A stretch of DNA of 64,000 bases from Dictyobacter vulcani (GCF_008974265.1 NZ_BKZW01000001.1:310001-374000); one strand, 5' to 3'; shown: positions 45,991 to 55,721, counted from the stretch's first letter. The notes: a model not told the origin generated them from the sequence alone. Made by a program: numbers and translations.

Positions 45991-46094
45991 ATGTCTGCTT
46001 TCAGACCTCAGCGTGTATTGACCACTAAAATCATGGCATAACCCACGCCTTTTTTGTCGTCTTGTCGTCTTATTGCTCACTGAAAGGAGCTTCT

Positions 46095-47840
46095 ATGCGC
46101 ATTCCGCTCAAAGATTATCGGGATCTTTTATGGCGCTATCTCTCACCTCAACGTATACGAGTCCTCTTATTGGTATTATTACTCTGTGCTGAAATAACGT
46201 TACAACTCATTAATCCGCAATTTTTGCGCATGTTTATTGATACAGTCACCTCAAGTGGACCGCAGTCATCATTGCTGGGAGTAGCTATCCTCTTTATTGT
46301 GGTAGCTATCTTCCAACAACTCATAACTATTGCCGCCACCTATATCAGTGAAGTAGTGGGCTGGCGCGCTACAAATGCCCTTCGTGCCGACCTTGCACTC
46401 CATCTGGTCAAGATGGATATGTCTTTTCACAAGGTCCATACACCAGGTGAGTTAATCGAGCGCGTGGATGGAGATGTGACCAATCTGGCAAATTTCTTCT
46501 CCCAGTTCGTGATCAAGATTCTGGGTGGACTGCTACTCTTGATTGGGATCCTGGTGGTGCTCTGGTATACAGAATGGCATGTCGGACTGGTGCTGAGTCT
46601 CTTCGCCTGCGTGGCATTAGTCGCTATCAACAGTGCTCGCAGCATTGCCGTGAAGCCCTGGAAAACCTTTCGCCAGCTAAGTGCAGAACTCTTTGGTTTT
46701 TTAGAAGAGAGGCTACGTGGTACAGAGGATATCCGCTCCAGTGGTGCCCAACCCTATATCATGCGTCGGCTATTGATGCTCACGCGTAAGCGCTTCATCT
46801 ATGGTCGACAGGCACGCATCCTTTCATCTATTCCATGGAGTTTGCCAGCATTGTTTTTTGCGATTGGTTACATTATCGCTTTTAGCTTGATCGCATGGCT
46901 CTATAGCAGCAAAGGTATCAGTATCGGCGTCGCTTTCTTGATTTATTACTACACACAACAGCTCTCACAACCAATCATGATGATCTCAACCCAGTTGGAG
47001 GATTTTCAAAAGGCCAGCGCAGGCGTTGTGCGCGTGAATGAACTGATGGCACTGCGTAGCCAGCTGAAGGATGGATCAGGCGCGGTCCTGCCGGCTGGTG
47101 CGTTGAGCGTCGATTTTGAACAGGTAAGCTTTGGCTATGAAGATGAAGAACTGGTACTGGACGATATCTCTTTACAAATACAGCCAGGCGAAGTATTGGG
47201 ACTCCTGGGCCGAACTGGTAGTGGAAAAACGACTATTACACGGCTACTCTTCCGTCTCTATGAGCCAGCATCCGGCAGTATTAAGCTAGGGGGAGTCGAC
47301 CTGGCTCAGGCCCGCCTGGCCGATATACGCCAGCATATCGGGATTGTGACACAGGATGTGCAGCTCTTCTACGCCACGGTACGTGACAATTTGACGCTTT
47401 TCGATTCCAGCATTGCTGATCAAAAAATCCAACAGGCGCTGCAGGACCTGGGTCTGACGGACTGGTATGACAAATTAGAGAATGGGTTGGATACAATGCT
47501 GGCAGCCAATGGTGGGGGACTCTCAGCCGGGGAAGCTCAATTGCTCGCCTTTACCCGTGTCTTCCTGCGCGATCCCGGCCTGATTATTCTGGATGAAGCA
47601 TCATCACGCCTGGATCCAGTCACTGAACAGTTAATTGAAAAGGCTATAAGCAGATTACTGGCTGGCAGAACTGCGATTATTATCGCGCATCGACTTGGCA
47701 CGGTGAAACGCGCCGATACCATTCTGATCATGGAAGCCGGTCACATTGCTGAATATGGAGACCGAAAAATTCTGCAAGAAGATACCCGTTCCCGTTTCGC
47801 ACAACTCTTGCTTACTGCTCAGGAAGAGGTACATGCATGA
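46095..47840 (+). CDS. ABC exporter, first subunit (TMD-NBD)
   Basis: 581 residues from ATG 46095 (AAAGGAG site). Six membrane helices (about 20-310) of the type-IV exporter fold are followed by the nucleotide-binding domain: Walker [14 protein letters not shown]-loop, signature LSAGEAQ instead of LSGGQ, Walker [13 protein letters not shown] with catalytic Glu, and H-loop AHRL. It overlaps the second subunit by 4 nt (ATGA) and so probably forms a heterodimer. Exporters of this type move drugs, lipids or peptides outward. The leader attenuator hints at induction by a compound that slows translation. Confidence 0.9.
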   Translation: MRIPLKDYRDLLWRYLSPQRIRVLLLVLLLCAEITLQLINPQFLRMFIDTVTSSGPQSSLLGVAILFIVVAIFQQLITIAATYISEVVGWRATNALRADLALHLVKMDMSFHKVHTPGELIERVDGDVTNLANFFSQFVIKILGGLLLLIGILVVLWYTEWHVGLVLSLFACVALVAINSARSIAVKPWKTFRQLSAELFGFLEERLRGTEDIRSSGAQPYIMRRLLMLTRKRFIYGRQARILSSIPWSLPALFFAIGYIIAFSLIAWLYSSKGISIGVAFLIYYYTQQLSQPIMMISTQLEDFQKASAGVVRVNELMALRSQLKDGSGAVLPAGALSVDFEQVSFGYEDEELVLDDISLQIQPGEVLGLLGRTGSGKTTITRLLFRLYEPASGSIKLGGVDLAQARLADIRQHIGIVTQDVQLFYATVRDNLTLFDSSIADQKIQQALQDLGLTDWYDKLENGLDTMLAANGGGLSAGEAQLLAFTRVFLRDPGLIILDEASSRLDPVTEQLIEKAISRLLAGRTAIIIAHRLGTVKRADTILIMEAGHIAEYGDRKILQEDTRSRFAQLLLTAQEEVHA

Positions 47841-49621
47841 AAACCTGGCAATTTTTCCTTGGCCTTATACGCTTTCGCCCCTGGAACTATAGCTTAAATT
47901 GTCTATCAATTATAGCGGTGCTGCTTTTTGAAATGGTGACTGGACTGGTTGGCCGAGAGTTTTTCAATCGCCTGACCGCCAGACCAGCAGTTGAGATGGG
48001 ACTCTGGTGGCTGATCGCGCTTTTATTAGGCTCAACGGCAGGTCGTATCGCTGGCTTAGTAGGATGCCAGTTCACGAACTCACCATTTATTCTCTGCAAC
48101 ACAGCCCTGCTGCAAAAGAATATCCTGTCTCGCATTCTTGAATTGCCGGGCGCACACGCCCTGCCAGCATCATCTGGAGAAGCCATCAGTCGTTTGCGTG
48201 ATGATGTAGATGAAAATGCTGTTTTTTTAATGGTATTTAATGATCTGATCGCCCTTACAAGTTTTGCCATCATTGCTCTGATCGTAATGCTCCAGATTAA
48301 CCCGGTCATTACGCTGGCCATTTTCTTGCCCTTAGCGGCCATCACCGCGACGGTAAATATTGCCAGTGTGCAGATTAAAAAGCGCCGTGATGCAAATCGT
48401 CGGGCTACTGGAGATGTTACAGGCTTCCTTGGAGAACTCTTTGGCGCAGTACAGGCTATTCAAATTGCTAATGCGGAAGAACAAGCCATCCAGCATTTTA
48501 AGGGACTCAATCAAAAACGTATGGAGATGACGGTACGTGACCGCATTTTTGATCAGGTCATGCAGTCCTTTTTCGCCAACACTGTCAGCCTGGGCACAGG
48601 CATAATCTTACTCCTTGCCAGTCAGACCATGCATGCCGGCACCTTTACGATCGGAGACTTTGCACTTTTCGTGTATTATCTGGGCTGGATCACCGAGTTC
48701 ACTACCCTCTTTGGGGGCGTACTGACACACTATAAACAGGCAGGCGTTTCAGTAGAACGTATGTTGACCTTACTCAAAGGAGCACCGGCCCACACATTGA
48801 TTCAGCCAGGCCCCATCTATACAAAAGGTCCTTTTCCAGAGGTGCCGGAAATCCCACATATTGGAGAGAATCGACTTCAATATCTGACCACCAGCAATCT
48901 GACTTACCATTATCCCGATAGTTCTCATGGCATTGAAGAGATTAACCTGCGCCTGGAACAGGGTTCATTCACAGTGATTACCGGGCGCATTGGGGCTGGC
49001 AAAACCACACTCTTGCAAACATTATTGGGCCTTTTGCCCAGGGAAAAAGGTGATATTTTTTGGAATGGAAAGGTTATTACTGATCCGGCTACGTTCTTTA
49101 TCCCACCCTATAGTGCTTATACTTCGCAGGTACCACATTTGTTCAGTGATACCTTGCGTGATAATATCCTGCTAGGATTACCTGACGATGAGCACAAAAT
49201 TCAGGAAGCACTGCGCCTGGCGGTGCTTGAGCCTGATATTGCTGAAATGAGTGAAGGTCTCAAAACACTGGTCGGACCAAAGGGGGTGCGACTTTCAGGT
49301 GGACAGATCCAACGTTCCGCGGCAGCCAGAATGTTCGTTCGACCAGCTAATCTGCTCGTGGTAGATGATCTATCCAGCGCCCTTGATATCGAGACCGAAG
49401 GCTTACTCTGGCAACGCATCTTTGCACAAAAGGACCGCACGGTCCTGGCGGTCTCTCATCGCAGGACCGCTCTGCGCCAGGCCGACCAGATTATCGTCCT
49501 TAAAGACGGAAGAATAGACGCACAGGGAAAACTTGATGACTTACTCGCTCATAACAGAGAAATGCAGCACCTCTGGCATGGGCAAAGCCACGCGTTTCAG
49601 AACGAAGAAATCCTCATGTAA
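47837..49621 (+). CDS. ABC exporter, second subunit (TMD-NBD, degenerate Walker B)
   Basis: 594 residues. Six membrane helices are followed by the NBD with Walker [15 protein letters not shown], canonical signature [15 protein letters not shown], and Walker [13 protein letters not shown]. Here the usual catalytic Glu is Asp. Together with the altered LSAGE signature in subunit 1, this predicts one degenerate and one competent ATP site, as in TM287/288-like heterodimeric exporters: the degenerate site combines this Walker B with the partner's signature. Coupled to subunit 1 by ATGA. Ends before a strong terminator. Confidence 0.9.
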   Translation: MKTWQFFLGLIRFRPWNYSLNCLSIIAVLLFEMVTGLVGREFFNRLTARPAVEMGLWWLIALLLGSTAGRIAGLVGCQFTNSPFILCNTALLQKNILSRILELPGAHALPASSGEAISRLRDDVDENAVFLMVFNDLIALTSFAIIALIVMLQINPVITLAIFLPLAAITATVNIASVQIKKRRDANRRATGDVTGFLGELFGAVQAIQIANAEEQAIQHFKGLNQKRMEMTVRDRIFDQVMQSFFANTVSLGTGIILLLASQTMHAGTFTIGDFALFVYYLGWITEFTTLFGGVLTHYKQAGVSVERMLTLLKGAPAHTLIQPGPIYTKGPFPEVPEIPHIGENRLQYLTTSNLTYHYPDSSHGIEEINLRLEQGSFTVITGRIGAGKTTLLQTLLGLLPREKGDIFWNGKVITDPATFFIPPYSAYTSQVPHLFSDTLRDNILLGLPDDEHKIQEALRLAVLEPDIAEMSEGLKTLVGPKGVRLSGGQIQRSAAARMFVRPANLLVVDDLSSALDIETEGLLWQRIFAQKDRTVLAVSHRRTALRQADQIIVLKDGRIDAQGKLDDLLAHNREMQHLWHGQSHAFQNEEILM

Positions 49622-49663
49622 ACACTAGATTCAGATACGTATTCAACATTTTAGCGCTTGTTT

Positions 49664-49712
49664 ATCCTAGTAGTGAGACTAGCAAATCGCTAATCTCACT
49701 ACTAGGATTTTG
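49664..49712 (+). terminator. Terminator of the ABC exporter operon
   Basis: Perfect 15-bp stem ATCCTAGTAGTGAGA (49664-49678) / TCTCACTACTAGGAT (49694-49708), followed by TTTTG. Confidence 0.75.
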
Positions 49713-49745
49713 CTAATCCTTCTTGAGAAAGGAAATACGTATCTC

Positions 49746-50507
49746 ATGAATACAAATGATGATCGGTCGCTCGATAATGCTAAATCTAACTTGCTTGAAA
49801 TGATTTCCGCTCAGCGCGCACGACGTACTGTTCTCAAAGGAGCTGTAGCTGGCCTGGCTTCACTCTCTGCATTAGGAACAAGTGCGTTAGTCGGATCAGG
49901 AGAAGTATTTGCAGATAGCTCACGTTCAAAGCTCCAAAAAATCCTAGATGTTCTTGTCACGACTGAACAGCTGGCAGTCACTACCTATAGCAATGCTGTT
50001 ACCAATGCTGCAACCCTGGGAATCACTGGAGACAATCTGACATATCTACAGACGGCCCTCATAGAAGAGCAGCTTCACGAACTCTTCCTTGAGTCCCTGG
50101 GCGCTCAAGCCGTTAGCAGCTCTTTCAGTTATCCAAATGGCGCGACAACCTTCACTGATCTCACAACATTCATTGATTCACAACAGGCTCTTGAGAATGC
50201 CTTTGCTTCTGTCTATCTGAATGCTATCGTCGAAGTTGCCAAGCTCAATGGATATCGCATGGCACAGATCTTCAGCCAGATTGCCTGTATTGAAGCTGAG
50301 CATCGTGTTTTGGGACGCTTCATTGCTGGAGCACAACCTGCGAACAACTATGCCTTTGCCCCCGTTCTCACGAAAAAGGTCTCAGAGACGACAGATGTAT
50401 TGAATACCGCTGGTTTCCTCACTCCTGCCACGGGTAATACCTATACCTATGCGCAAATCAGCACCAGCGCTCCTAACATCGAGTATCGCATGCCTTTTAC
50501 TGTCTAG
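49746..50507 (+). CDS. Ferritin-like domain protein with Tat signal
   Basis: 253 residues. The N-terminal region has a twin-arginine (RARRTVLKGAVAG) followed by a hydrophobic stretch and a cleavage region (EVFADSSRS), predicting Tat export. The mature part is a four-helix ferritin-like domain (PF13668 type): ILDVLVTTEQLAVTTYSNAV, LTYLQTALIEEQLHELFLESLG, and QIACIEAEHRVLGRFIAG, with Glu/His residues that could bind a di-iron centre. Such secreted proteins occur in Actinobacteria and Chloroflexota; their substrate is unknown. RBS AAAGGAAA. Confidence 0.82.
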   Translation: MNTNDDRSLDNAKSNLLEMISAQRARRTVLKGAVAGLASLSALGTSALVGSGEVFADSSRSKLQKILDVLVTTEQLAVTTYSNAVTNAATLGITGDNLTYLQTALIEEQLHELFLESLGAQAVSSSFSYPNGATTFTDLTTFIDSQQALENAFASVYLNAIVEVAKLNGYRMAQIFSQIACIEAEHRVLGRFIAGAQPANNYAFAPVLTKKVSETTDVLNTAGFLTPATGNTYTYAQISTSAPNIEYRMPFTV

Positions 50508-50640
50508 TACCACGTATCATGGCGCACCTACCGGGAAGCAAGATATAGTTGGCGCTCGCTACCCACCCATATACCCACGAGTGACAACCTGAAGCCTCCT
50601 GGTAGGAAATGGTGGGTAAGGCTGGCAACAGCTTCACCCA

Positions 50641-51282
50641 TCACTCATCCTGCTCAGCCTGGTCTTCTTTATGATACAGATAAGCCATCGCCCCATCGAG
50701 TGGTACAGTATAGCCTGAACATAATGCGCGCAGGATGAGCGCACTATATTGATCAGTTAACTGTGTAAATGTCAAAGCATCGTTGGCTGTAAACCACTGA
50801 TGTGTCCACTGCAGGGCGGATAAAACGAACAAACAAGCGAGCAGGGTATCCGGTACATCAAATACTCCTTCCTTCACCCCGGCATCAATCACACGATAAA
50901 AGTAGGAGTCATAGGTCTCACGCATTGACTGAATTTCTTGTCGATGGATATCATCCAGCAACGCCCAGTCGCGCAAGAATACCAGGACATAATCTTTATC
51001 CTGAGCAATCACTTCCAGGTGACGATAAATCAGCAAATGCAGTTGTTCCGCTGGCGAGATACTCCGTGGTACGGTCCGGGCCTGGGTCAAAAACAAGCGC
51101 GCGACGCGGCTGACAATATGCCAGAGTATATCTTCTTTAGAACCCATCAAAGTATGGACATGCGCCTCGCTCAAATCCAATGTACGTGCAATATCACGCA
51201 TTGAGGTACCCCGATACCCATAATTACCCAGTAAATTCACCACCAATAACCATTGCTCATCTTTGCTACGCATACTCTTCAC
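50641..51282 (-). CDS. TetR-family transcriptional regulator
   Basis: 213 residues. The N-terminal TetR HTH is clear: LGNYGYRGTSMRDIARTLDLSEAHVHTLMGSKEDILWHIVSRV. The C-terminal ligand domain (about 75-200) is helical and variable, with a pattern common in regulators of fatty-acid or aromatic catabolism. Divergent to a thioesterase gene at 51541, which it may control. A copy of the palindromic repeat lies in the shared 258-bp intergenic region. Confidence 0.88.
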   Translation of the reverse strand: MKSMRSKDEQWLLVVNLLGNYGYRGTSMRDIARTLDLSEAHVHTLMGSKEDILWHIVSRVARLFLTQARTVPRSISPAEQLHLLIYRHLEVIAQDKDYVLVFLRDWALLDDIHRQEIQSMRETYDSYFYRVIDAGVKEGVFDVPDTLLACLFVLSALQWTHQWFTANDALTFTQLTDQYSALILRALCSGYTVPLDGAMAYLYHKEDQAEQDE

Positions 51283-51319
51283 CTCTCAACATTCCCCCTG
51301 GACAGTAACTTTTCTGCAC

Positions 51320-51391
51320 ACCATGCTGCTCAATCGAGTGAACTATTATCAGCGGAGTTCACGATTGCTTTTTTATAGCATGTATTAAAGA
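51320..51391. repeat. Palindromic dispersed repeat, copy 2
   Basis: CATGCTGCTCAATCGAGTGAACT on the left and AGTTCACGATTGCTTTTTTATAGCATG on the right form an inverted repeat, closely similar to the outer parts of the 26755-26897 copy (shared: AATCG-GTGA ... TCACGATTGCTTTTT-ATAGCAT). The inner 80 bp of copy 1 are missing. Confidence 0.6.
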
Positions 51392-51540
51392 AATACCAGG
51401 ATCAGCACAAAAAATGGAAAGGCAAGCTATTTCGAACCAGAAATATGTGTAGCCAGCAACCTTGTTGCCAGTGTCAGAATGCAGTATAGTAATGATCGCA
51501 ATAACATCCATGTATTGAAACTATAAGAGATGAGAACAAC

Positions 51541-52101
51541 ATGAATCCATTTGATAGAATATTTAACCGCTACCGCAATTTCCCGGACGTAGATCTGAAT
51601 CAGGGCCGCAGCATTGCCTATTCTCGTAGTACAACGCGCCGCATGATGGAACTCATCGACGCCAATGGCCATGGCAATGTCCATGGAGGCGTTATTATGC
51701 GCATGGTGGATGAAGCAGCCGCCATCGTAGCTATCAAACATAGCCAGAGTCCAACGGTCGTCACGGCCAGAGTCGAGCGCTTCGACTTTCTGGCTCCCGC
51801 TTTTATTGGAGATGTAGTCGCAGTACACTGCACTATGCACTATGTTGGACGCACCAGCATGGAGGTCGGCGTCGAAGTGACCGCCGAAGATTTAATTAAT
51901 CGTGAGGTACGTAAGATCGCGAGCAGTTACGTTATCTATGTCTCATTAGATGAGAACCGTAAACCCCGACCTGTACCGCCATTACAGCCTGCCGATGAGG
52001 AAGAGGCAAAGATTATCGAGCATGCTCGCCAACGTCGACTGCGCCGCCAGAAAATCGACGAAGAATTCAAACAACTGCAAGCGGCTAACGATGCCCAATA
52101 A
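51541..52101 (+). CDS. Acyl-CoA thioesterase, hotdog fold (YciA/BFIT type)
   Basis: 186 residues. The hotdog domain (about 25-140) has GHGNVHGGVIMRMVDEAAAIVAIKH, with the Asp/Glu and His typical of acyl-CoA hydrolases (GGxxxxxxD), and RVERFDFLAPAFIGDVVAVHCTMHYVGRTSMEVGVEV. The C-terminal tail is highly charged (KIIEHARQRRLRRQKIDEEFKQLQ). It should split acyl-CoAs to free acid and CoA. Divergent to the TetR gene, a common regulator-enzyme pairing. Confidence 0.85.
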   Translation: MNPFDRIFNRYRNFPDVDLNQGRSIAYSRSTTRRMMELIDANGHGNVHGGVIMRMVDEAAAIVAIKHSQSPTVVTARVERFDFLAPAFIGDVVAVHCTMHYVGRTSMEVGVEVTAEDLINREVRKIASSYVIYVSLDENRKPRPVPPLQPADEEEAKIIEHARQRRLRRQKIDEEFKQLQAANDAQ

Positions 52102-52111
52102 ACAAAAAAGA

Positions 52112-52141
52112 ATGAGGCTCCATTGAATAGTGGAGTCTCAT
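52112..52141 (+). terminator. Terminator after the thioesterase gene
   Basis: ATGAGGCTCCATT pairs with AGTGGAGTCTCAT (one mismatch, loop GAAT). It lies 10 bp past the stop, between converging genes; A6 on the left gives a T run for the leftward peroxiredoxin transcript. Confidence 0.6.
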
Positions 52142-52171
52142 CCTTTGCCTGATTAAGTATGAAGCAGAGAG

Positions 52172-52669
52172 TTAGAGGTGAAGTGCCTCAACGGCCTCAA
52201 GGACCTCATTGGCGTGATCGTCTGGCTTTACCTTGCGCCAGACTTTGCGCACAATACCTTCTTTATCAATCAAAAAGGTCTGGCGATCCACGCCCATGTA
52301 AGTCTTGCCATACATGCTCTTCTCTTTCCAGACATGATACTGCTCCGCTACCGTCTTTTCGGTATCTGCCAGCAGAGGAAATGGTAAAGAGAACTTATCA
52401 ATAAACTTCTGATGCGACTTAATGCTATCCACACTGATACCCAGCACCACCACACCACGCTGCTGTAACACATGATTGGCATCGCGGAAGCCGCAAGCTT
52501 CTTTGGTACATCCCGGAGTATCGTCTTTTGGATAAAAATACAATACCACGTTATGGCCTTTCAGGCCACCCAGATGAACTTGCCCATCTTTCACAATCTC
52601 TTCACTACCAATAGCAGGAAGCGTAAAATCGGGGGCGGGTTGCTGTTCCTGAATTTCTGTTTCGCTCAT
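52172..52669 (-). CDS. bcp: Thioredoxin-dependent thiol peroxidase (Bcp/PrxQ)
   Basis: 165 residues. Peroxidatic Cys in YPKDDTPGCTKEACGFRD and resolving Cys five residues later (atypical 2-Cys PrxQ layout). Typical Bcp pattern: GLKGHNVVLYFYPKDDTPGC and HVWKEKSMYGKTYMGVDRQTFLIDKEG. It reduces H2O2 and organic hydroperoxides with thioredoxin electrons. The first 20 residues are a short extension. Leftward single gene. Confidence 0.93.
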   Translation of the reverse strand: MSETEIQEQQPAPDFTLPAIGSEEIVKDGQVHLGGLKGHNVVLYFYPKDDTPGCTKEACGFRDANHVLQQRGVVVLGISVDSIKSHQKFIDKFSLPFPLLADTEKTVAEQYHVWKEKSMYGKTYMGVDRQTFLIDKEGIVRKVWRKVKPDDHANEVLEAVEALHL

Positions 52670-52719
52670 AAGAACACCTCATAACATTTACAATAAAGCC
52701 TGAAATCTCTGGCAAAATC

Positions 52720-52743
52720 AGAGCGGGTAATAGTACCCGCTCT
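52720..52743 (-). terminator. Terminator of the MFS transporter gene
   Basis: AGAGCGGGTA (52720-52729) and TACCCGCTCT (52734-52743), a perfect 10-bp stem with a 4-nt loop, and GATTTTGCC downstream on the minus strand. Confidence 0.65.
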
Positions 52744-52795
52744 AATCTTTTACGCATGCATATAGCGTATCACAAAATTCTATTTTCTACAGACC

Positions 52796-54118
52796 CTACT
52801 GCATAGAAGTAGGTTTATATACTGCATCTTCCTGAACAATTTCTTCTGGCATAGTAATCTGCTCAATACGACCTAACAGGAAGATAAAGCAGAAAATGCC
52901 AACCACCAGGATGGCGCCTGCAATCAAGAAGTTGGCAGCAAACGAATTGGTGTTATCAATCACCAGACCAGCGACAATTGGAGCAGCAATACCAGAAAGA
53001 TTGCCCAGCATATTCATGATACTGCCAACTGAACCAACAGTTCCCTTAGGAGCAATGATACTTGGAATACTCCAGGCTACAGGTGCGGCAAAGGCCAGAC
53101 CGCCAATAGCGATACTGATCCAGATAGTAGCTATAGTTGCATCGCTGGTAAAAGCAGCACCGATGACAGCCAATCCAAGCAACATACCAATGGTTACAAT
53201 CGTTTTACGCACTTTGGTTCCGTCGTAGCCTCGGCGGATTAAAACATCTACAACGATACCACCGATAACAATATCCGTGATGGTGGCTACGATCCAGGGG
53301 ATAACCGTATACCAACCACTCTTCAGCACTGACATGTGCATGGATTTTTGCAAATATCCAGGTAGCCAGGTGAGAAACAGGTAGAACGAATAATTATAGG
53401 CGGCAAAGCCAAGGCTGAGTCCCCACACTTTGGGCTGGCGCAAGAGAAAACCCAAACTGGCCAGCGCATTCGTGGGTGCAACCTTTTCCGGCTGCGCTCC
53501 ACCTTCGACGATATAATGATGCTCTTTTTCAGAGAGGGCCTTCGATTCACTGGGATCGCGATAGAAAATCCAGTAGATGATGGCATACACGACATTGATG
53601 GCACCTGCAACCAGAAAAGCGGCGCGCCATCCATAGCCCGCAACGATAACCGCCATTAAGGGTGCACCAATGACCGAAGAGAACTTGGCAGCAGCGTCAA
53701 AAGCTGAGGTTGCCAGTCCACGTTCTTTCATTGGAAACCAGTAGCCTGTTGCTTTAGAGGCACCTGGAAAGACTGGAGCTTCACCAATACCAAGCAGGAT
53801 ACGTGAGAGCATGATTAAGCCAAAACCACTCACAAGACCTGTCATGAATGTCGCTAAAGCCCAGATAATGCTACCAATACGATTAAGCCAACGAACACCA
53901 AACCGATCCAACCATGCACCAACCGGGAGCTGCAAAATAGCATAACTCCAGAGAAATGAGGATAGTATCAGACCAGTCTGAAAATTAGAGAGCCCAAGCT
54001 CTTTTTGAAGTGGAGACAGCGCAACTGATATGTTCACACGGTCCAGGTAATTAACGATAATACCTAAACTCAACAAGCTCGCAATGCCCCAACGCACATT
54101 CCCAACACGTTCTTTCAT
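52796..54118 (-). CDS. MFS transporter, ACS (anion:cation symporter)-like
   Basis: 440 residues and 12 membrane helices. NYLDRVNISVALSPLQKELGLS at the first helix is characteristic of the ACS subfamily (hexuronate, D-galactonate, phthalate and related organic acids), with the conserved Asp-Arg after Y. RFGVRWLNRIGSIIWA is the loop 2-3 motif, and GIGEAPVFPGASKATGYWFPMKERGLATS matches the ACS GxxEAxxFPG pattern. Substrate not known; no catabolic neighbours. Single leftward gene with terminator. Confidence 0.9.
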   Translation of the reverse strand: MKERVGNVRWGIASLLSLGIIVNYLDRVNISVALSPLQKELGLSNFQTGLILSSFLWSYAILQLPVGAWLDRFGVRWLNRIGSIIWALATFMTGLVSGFGLIMLSRILLGIGEAPVFPGASKATGYWFPMKERGLATSAFDAAAKFSSVIGAPLMAVIVAGYGWRAAFLVAGAINVVYAIIYWIFYRDPSESKALSEKEHHYIVEGGAQPEKVAPTNALASLGFLLRQPKVWGLSLGFAAYNYSFYLFLTWLPGYLQKSMHMSVLKSGWYTVIPWIVATITDIVIGGIVVDVLIRRGYDGTKVRKTIVTIGMLLGLAVIGAAFTSDATIATIWISIAIGGLAFAAPVAWSIPSIIAPKGTVGSVGSIMNMLGNLSGIAAPIVAGLVIDNTNSFAANFLIAGAILVVGIFCFIFLLGRIEQITMPEEIVQEDAVYKPTSMQ

Positions 54119-54460
54119 TGTAAATTAACCTCCATATATGCCCTTCACCGGGCATCTCTACTGTAGCACAAATAGCTTACCCCAACAATATGATTGTTCG
54201 ATTAAAAATAACACTTCATACAAATAACAATAAAACTCCTGGTGAGTAAAAAAATATGTGACTGTAGAATATTTCTACAGATTTGACATAAATTAAGACG
54301 TTGGTTTATAAAAAAACGAGAATGAAATAAACCCTGATAGAACCATCGTTTACGTTGACAGGCCCTTTGCTTTCTATTATGCTTGAAAAATACTGACTGA
54401 TTAGCATCTTTACCTATCCTGCCAGATAGGATAGGTAAGTAAAGAAAGCGATAAGAACAG
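54119..54460. other. Divergent intergenic region with a 10-bp inverted repeat
   Basis: 342 bp between the MFS gene and the DUF1330 gene. TACCTATCCT (54411-54420) and AGGATAGGTA (54428-54437) form a perfect palindrome with a 7-nt centre, only 23 bp before the DUF1330 start. It could be an operator or a 5'-UTR hairpin. Confidence 0.45.
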
Positions 54461-54751
54461 ATGGCAGCATATTTTGTGGTTGATGTGAAAGTAACTGATC
54501 CTCAACTATATGAGGAGTACCGCAAACAGGTGGGTGCAACCCTGCAAACATACGGCGGCAAATTTATTGTCCGTGGCGGACAGGTTGAAGTCATTGAAGG
54601 TGAATGGCCGGTGCAACGTCTGGTGATACTGGAGTTTGAGGATACAGAACAATTCAAACGCTGGTATCATTCGCCCGAATATACCAAAATCCGCGCTATT
54701 CGCTTCCAGGCATCCGAAGGCCGGGCATTACTGGTTCAAGGGATTGAGTAG
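54461..54751 (+). CDS. DUF1330 domain protein
   Basis: 96 residues: a ferredoxin-like (dimeric alpha-beta barrel) DUF1330 protein. MAAYFVVDVKVTDPQLYEEYRKQVGATLQTYGGKFIVRGG, VLEFEDTEQFKRWYHSPEYTKIRAIR and the final RALLVQGI are diagnostic. Function unknown; small dimeric barrels often bind or detoxify small molecules. Followed by a strong bidirectional terminator. Confidence 0.9.
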   Translation: MAAYFVVDVKVTDPQLYEEYRKQVGATLQTYGGKFIVRGGQVEVIEGEWPVQRLVILEFEDTEQFKRWYHSPEYTKIRAIRFQASEGRALLVQGIE

Positions 54752-54792
54752 CATCATCCCGGTCTATCTTTAAGCGATTCTGAGTTAAAGAG

Positions 54793-54850
54793 TAATAAAT
54801 AACAGCAGACCCAAACTTTAGTAGAAATCGAGGTCTGCTGTTATTTATTA
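54793..54850. terminator. Bidirectional terminator between DUF1330 and EcfT genes
   Basis: Perfect 19-bp stem: 54793-54811 and 54832-54850, core AACAGCAGACC / GGTCTGCTGTT, with AT-rich flanks giving T-rich tails on both strands. Confidence 0.8.
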
Positions 54851-54863
54851 TGTAGCTAAAAGT

Positions 54864-55694
54864 TCAGAAAGCGATGATATTCACAATCACAAGCATGCTA
54901 GAGACAAGGATAGTCAGTATCAGCGCCAGCACATCAAAGCGCTGCAACTGGAAAGCACGCAACCTGGTGCGATGCCACCCACCAGAGCTACCATAACAGC
55001 GTGCCTCCATTGCGATATTCAAGACTTTGACTTTCTTAAAGCCGCTGACAAAGAGAGGAATCAACAATAAAGCCATCTTGGAGACGCGCTGAAACAGATT
55101 TCCCTGATCAAAGTTTAATCCCCGGGCCGTCTGGGCCTTCATCAGGCGCTCCACTTCAGTTACAAATATCGGCACAAATTTTAAGGCAATCACCAGCACC
55201 ATGATCAGCGCATTAATAGGAATACCAATCTTTTGTAGTGGTGCGCCCAGTGACTCCATGCCATCCGTCAAGTCGACCATCGAAGTGGTGAAAGAAAGCA
55301 TCGTGGCTAAATAATAAAGGAAGAGCACCCGCACAATGGTTAACAGGCTTGCAAGGATACCGGCCTGACTGATGCCAAGGATCCACCAGTGCCAGAGCCA
55401 CTGTGGCGCTTTAGCTGGCGTATAGAATAACACTTGAAAAATAAAAGCGATGAACAAAAAGATGATGAATGGCCGCAGGCTACGCAGGATATAGCCCAGT
55501 GAGAGATGTGACATGCGATGCAGCACAATGCAAAACAGCAAACATAATGCAAAGGCGAGATATGAACTGAGAAACGAAGTCAAACCAATCAGGAGTACGG
55601 CACAGATCAGCTTGACGCGCGGATCCATACGCGCCAGGGCCGAGCTATTATTGACATATTGTCCAAAAGTTACATAGCGTGATAGTTCAAGCAT
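54864..55694 (-). CDS. ecfT: ECF transporter transmembrane subunit EcfT
   Basis: 276 residues from ATG 55694 (AGGAG site 8 nt away), which fits better than an ATG at 55718. Five to six membrane helices. The cytoplasmic coupling helices carry the two signature motifs, Ala-Arg-Gly in MKAQTARGLNFDQG and Ala-Arg-Cys in AMEARCYG, which contact the ATPase subunits. DPRVKLICAVLLIG near the N-terminus is typical of CbiQ/EcfT. It couples ATP hydrolysis to the S component in vitamin or metal uptake. Third gene of the EcfS-EcfA-EcfT set. Confidence 0.92.
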   Translation of the reverse strand: MLELSRYVTFGQYVNNSSALARMDPRVKLICAVLLIGLTSFLSSYLAFALCLLFCIVLHRMSHLSLGYILRSLRPFIIFLFIAFIFQVLFYTPAKAPQWLWHWWILGISQAGILASLLTIVRVLFLYYLATMLSFTTSMVDLTDGMESLGAPLQKIGIPINALIMVLVIALKFVPIFVTEVERLMKAQTARGLNFDQGNLFQRVSKMALLLIPLFVSGFKKVKVLNIAMEARCYGSSGGWHRTRLRAFQLQRFDVLALILTILVSSMLVIVNIIAF

Positions 55695-55721
55695 AGATAC
55701 CACTCCTACAATCAACACTAC

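Noticed and set aside
50559-50618. TACCCACC/GGTGGGTA pair as terminator of the ferritin-like gene
   Set aside because: Arms are only 8 bp with a loop of about 40 nt and no T run.
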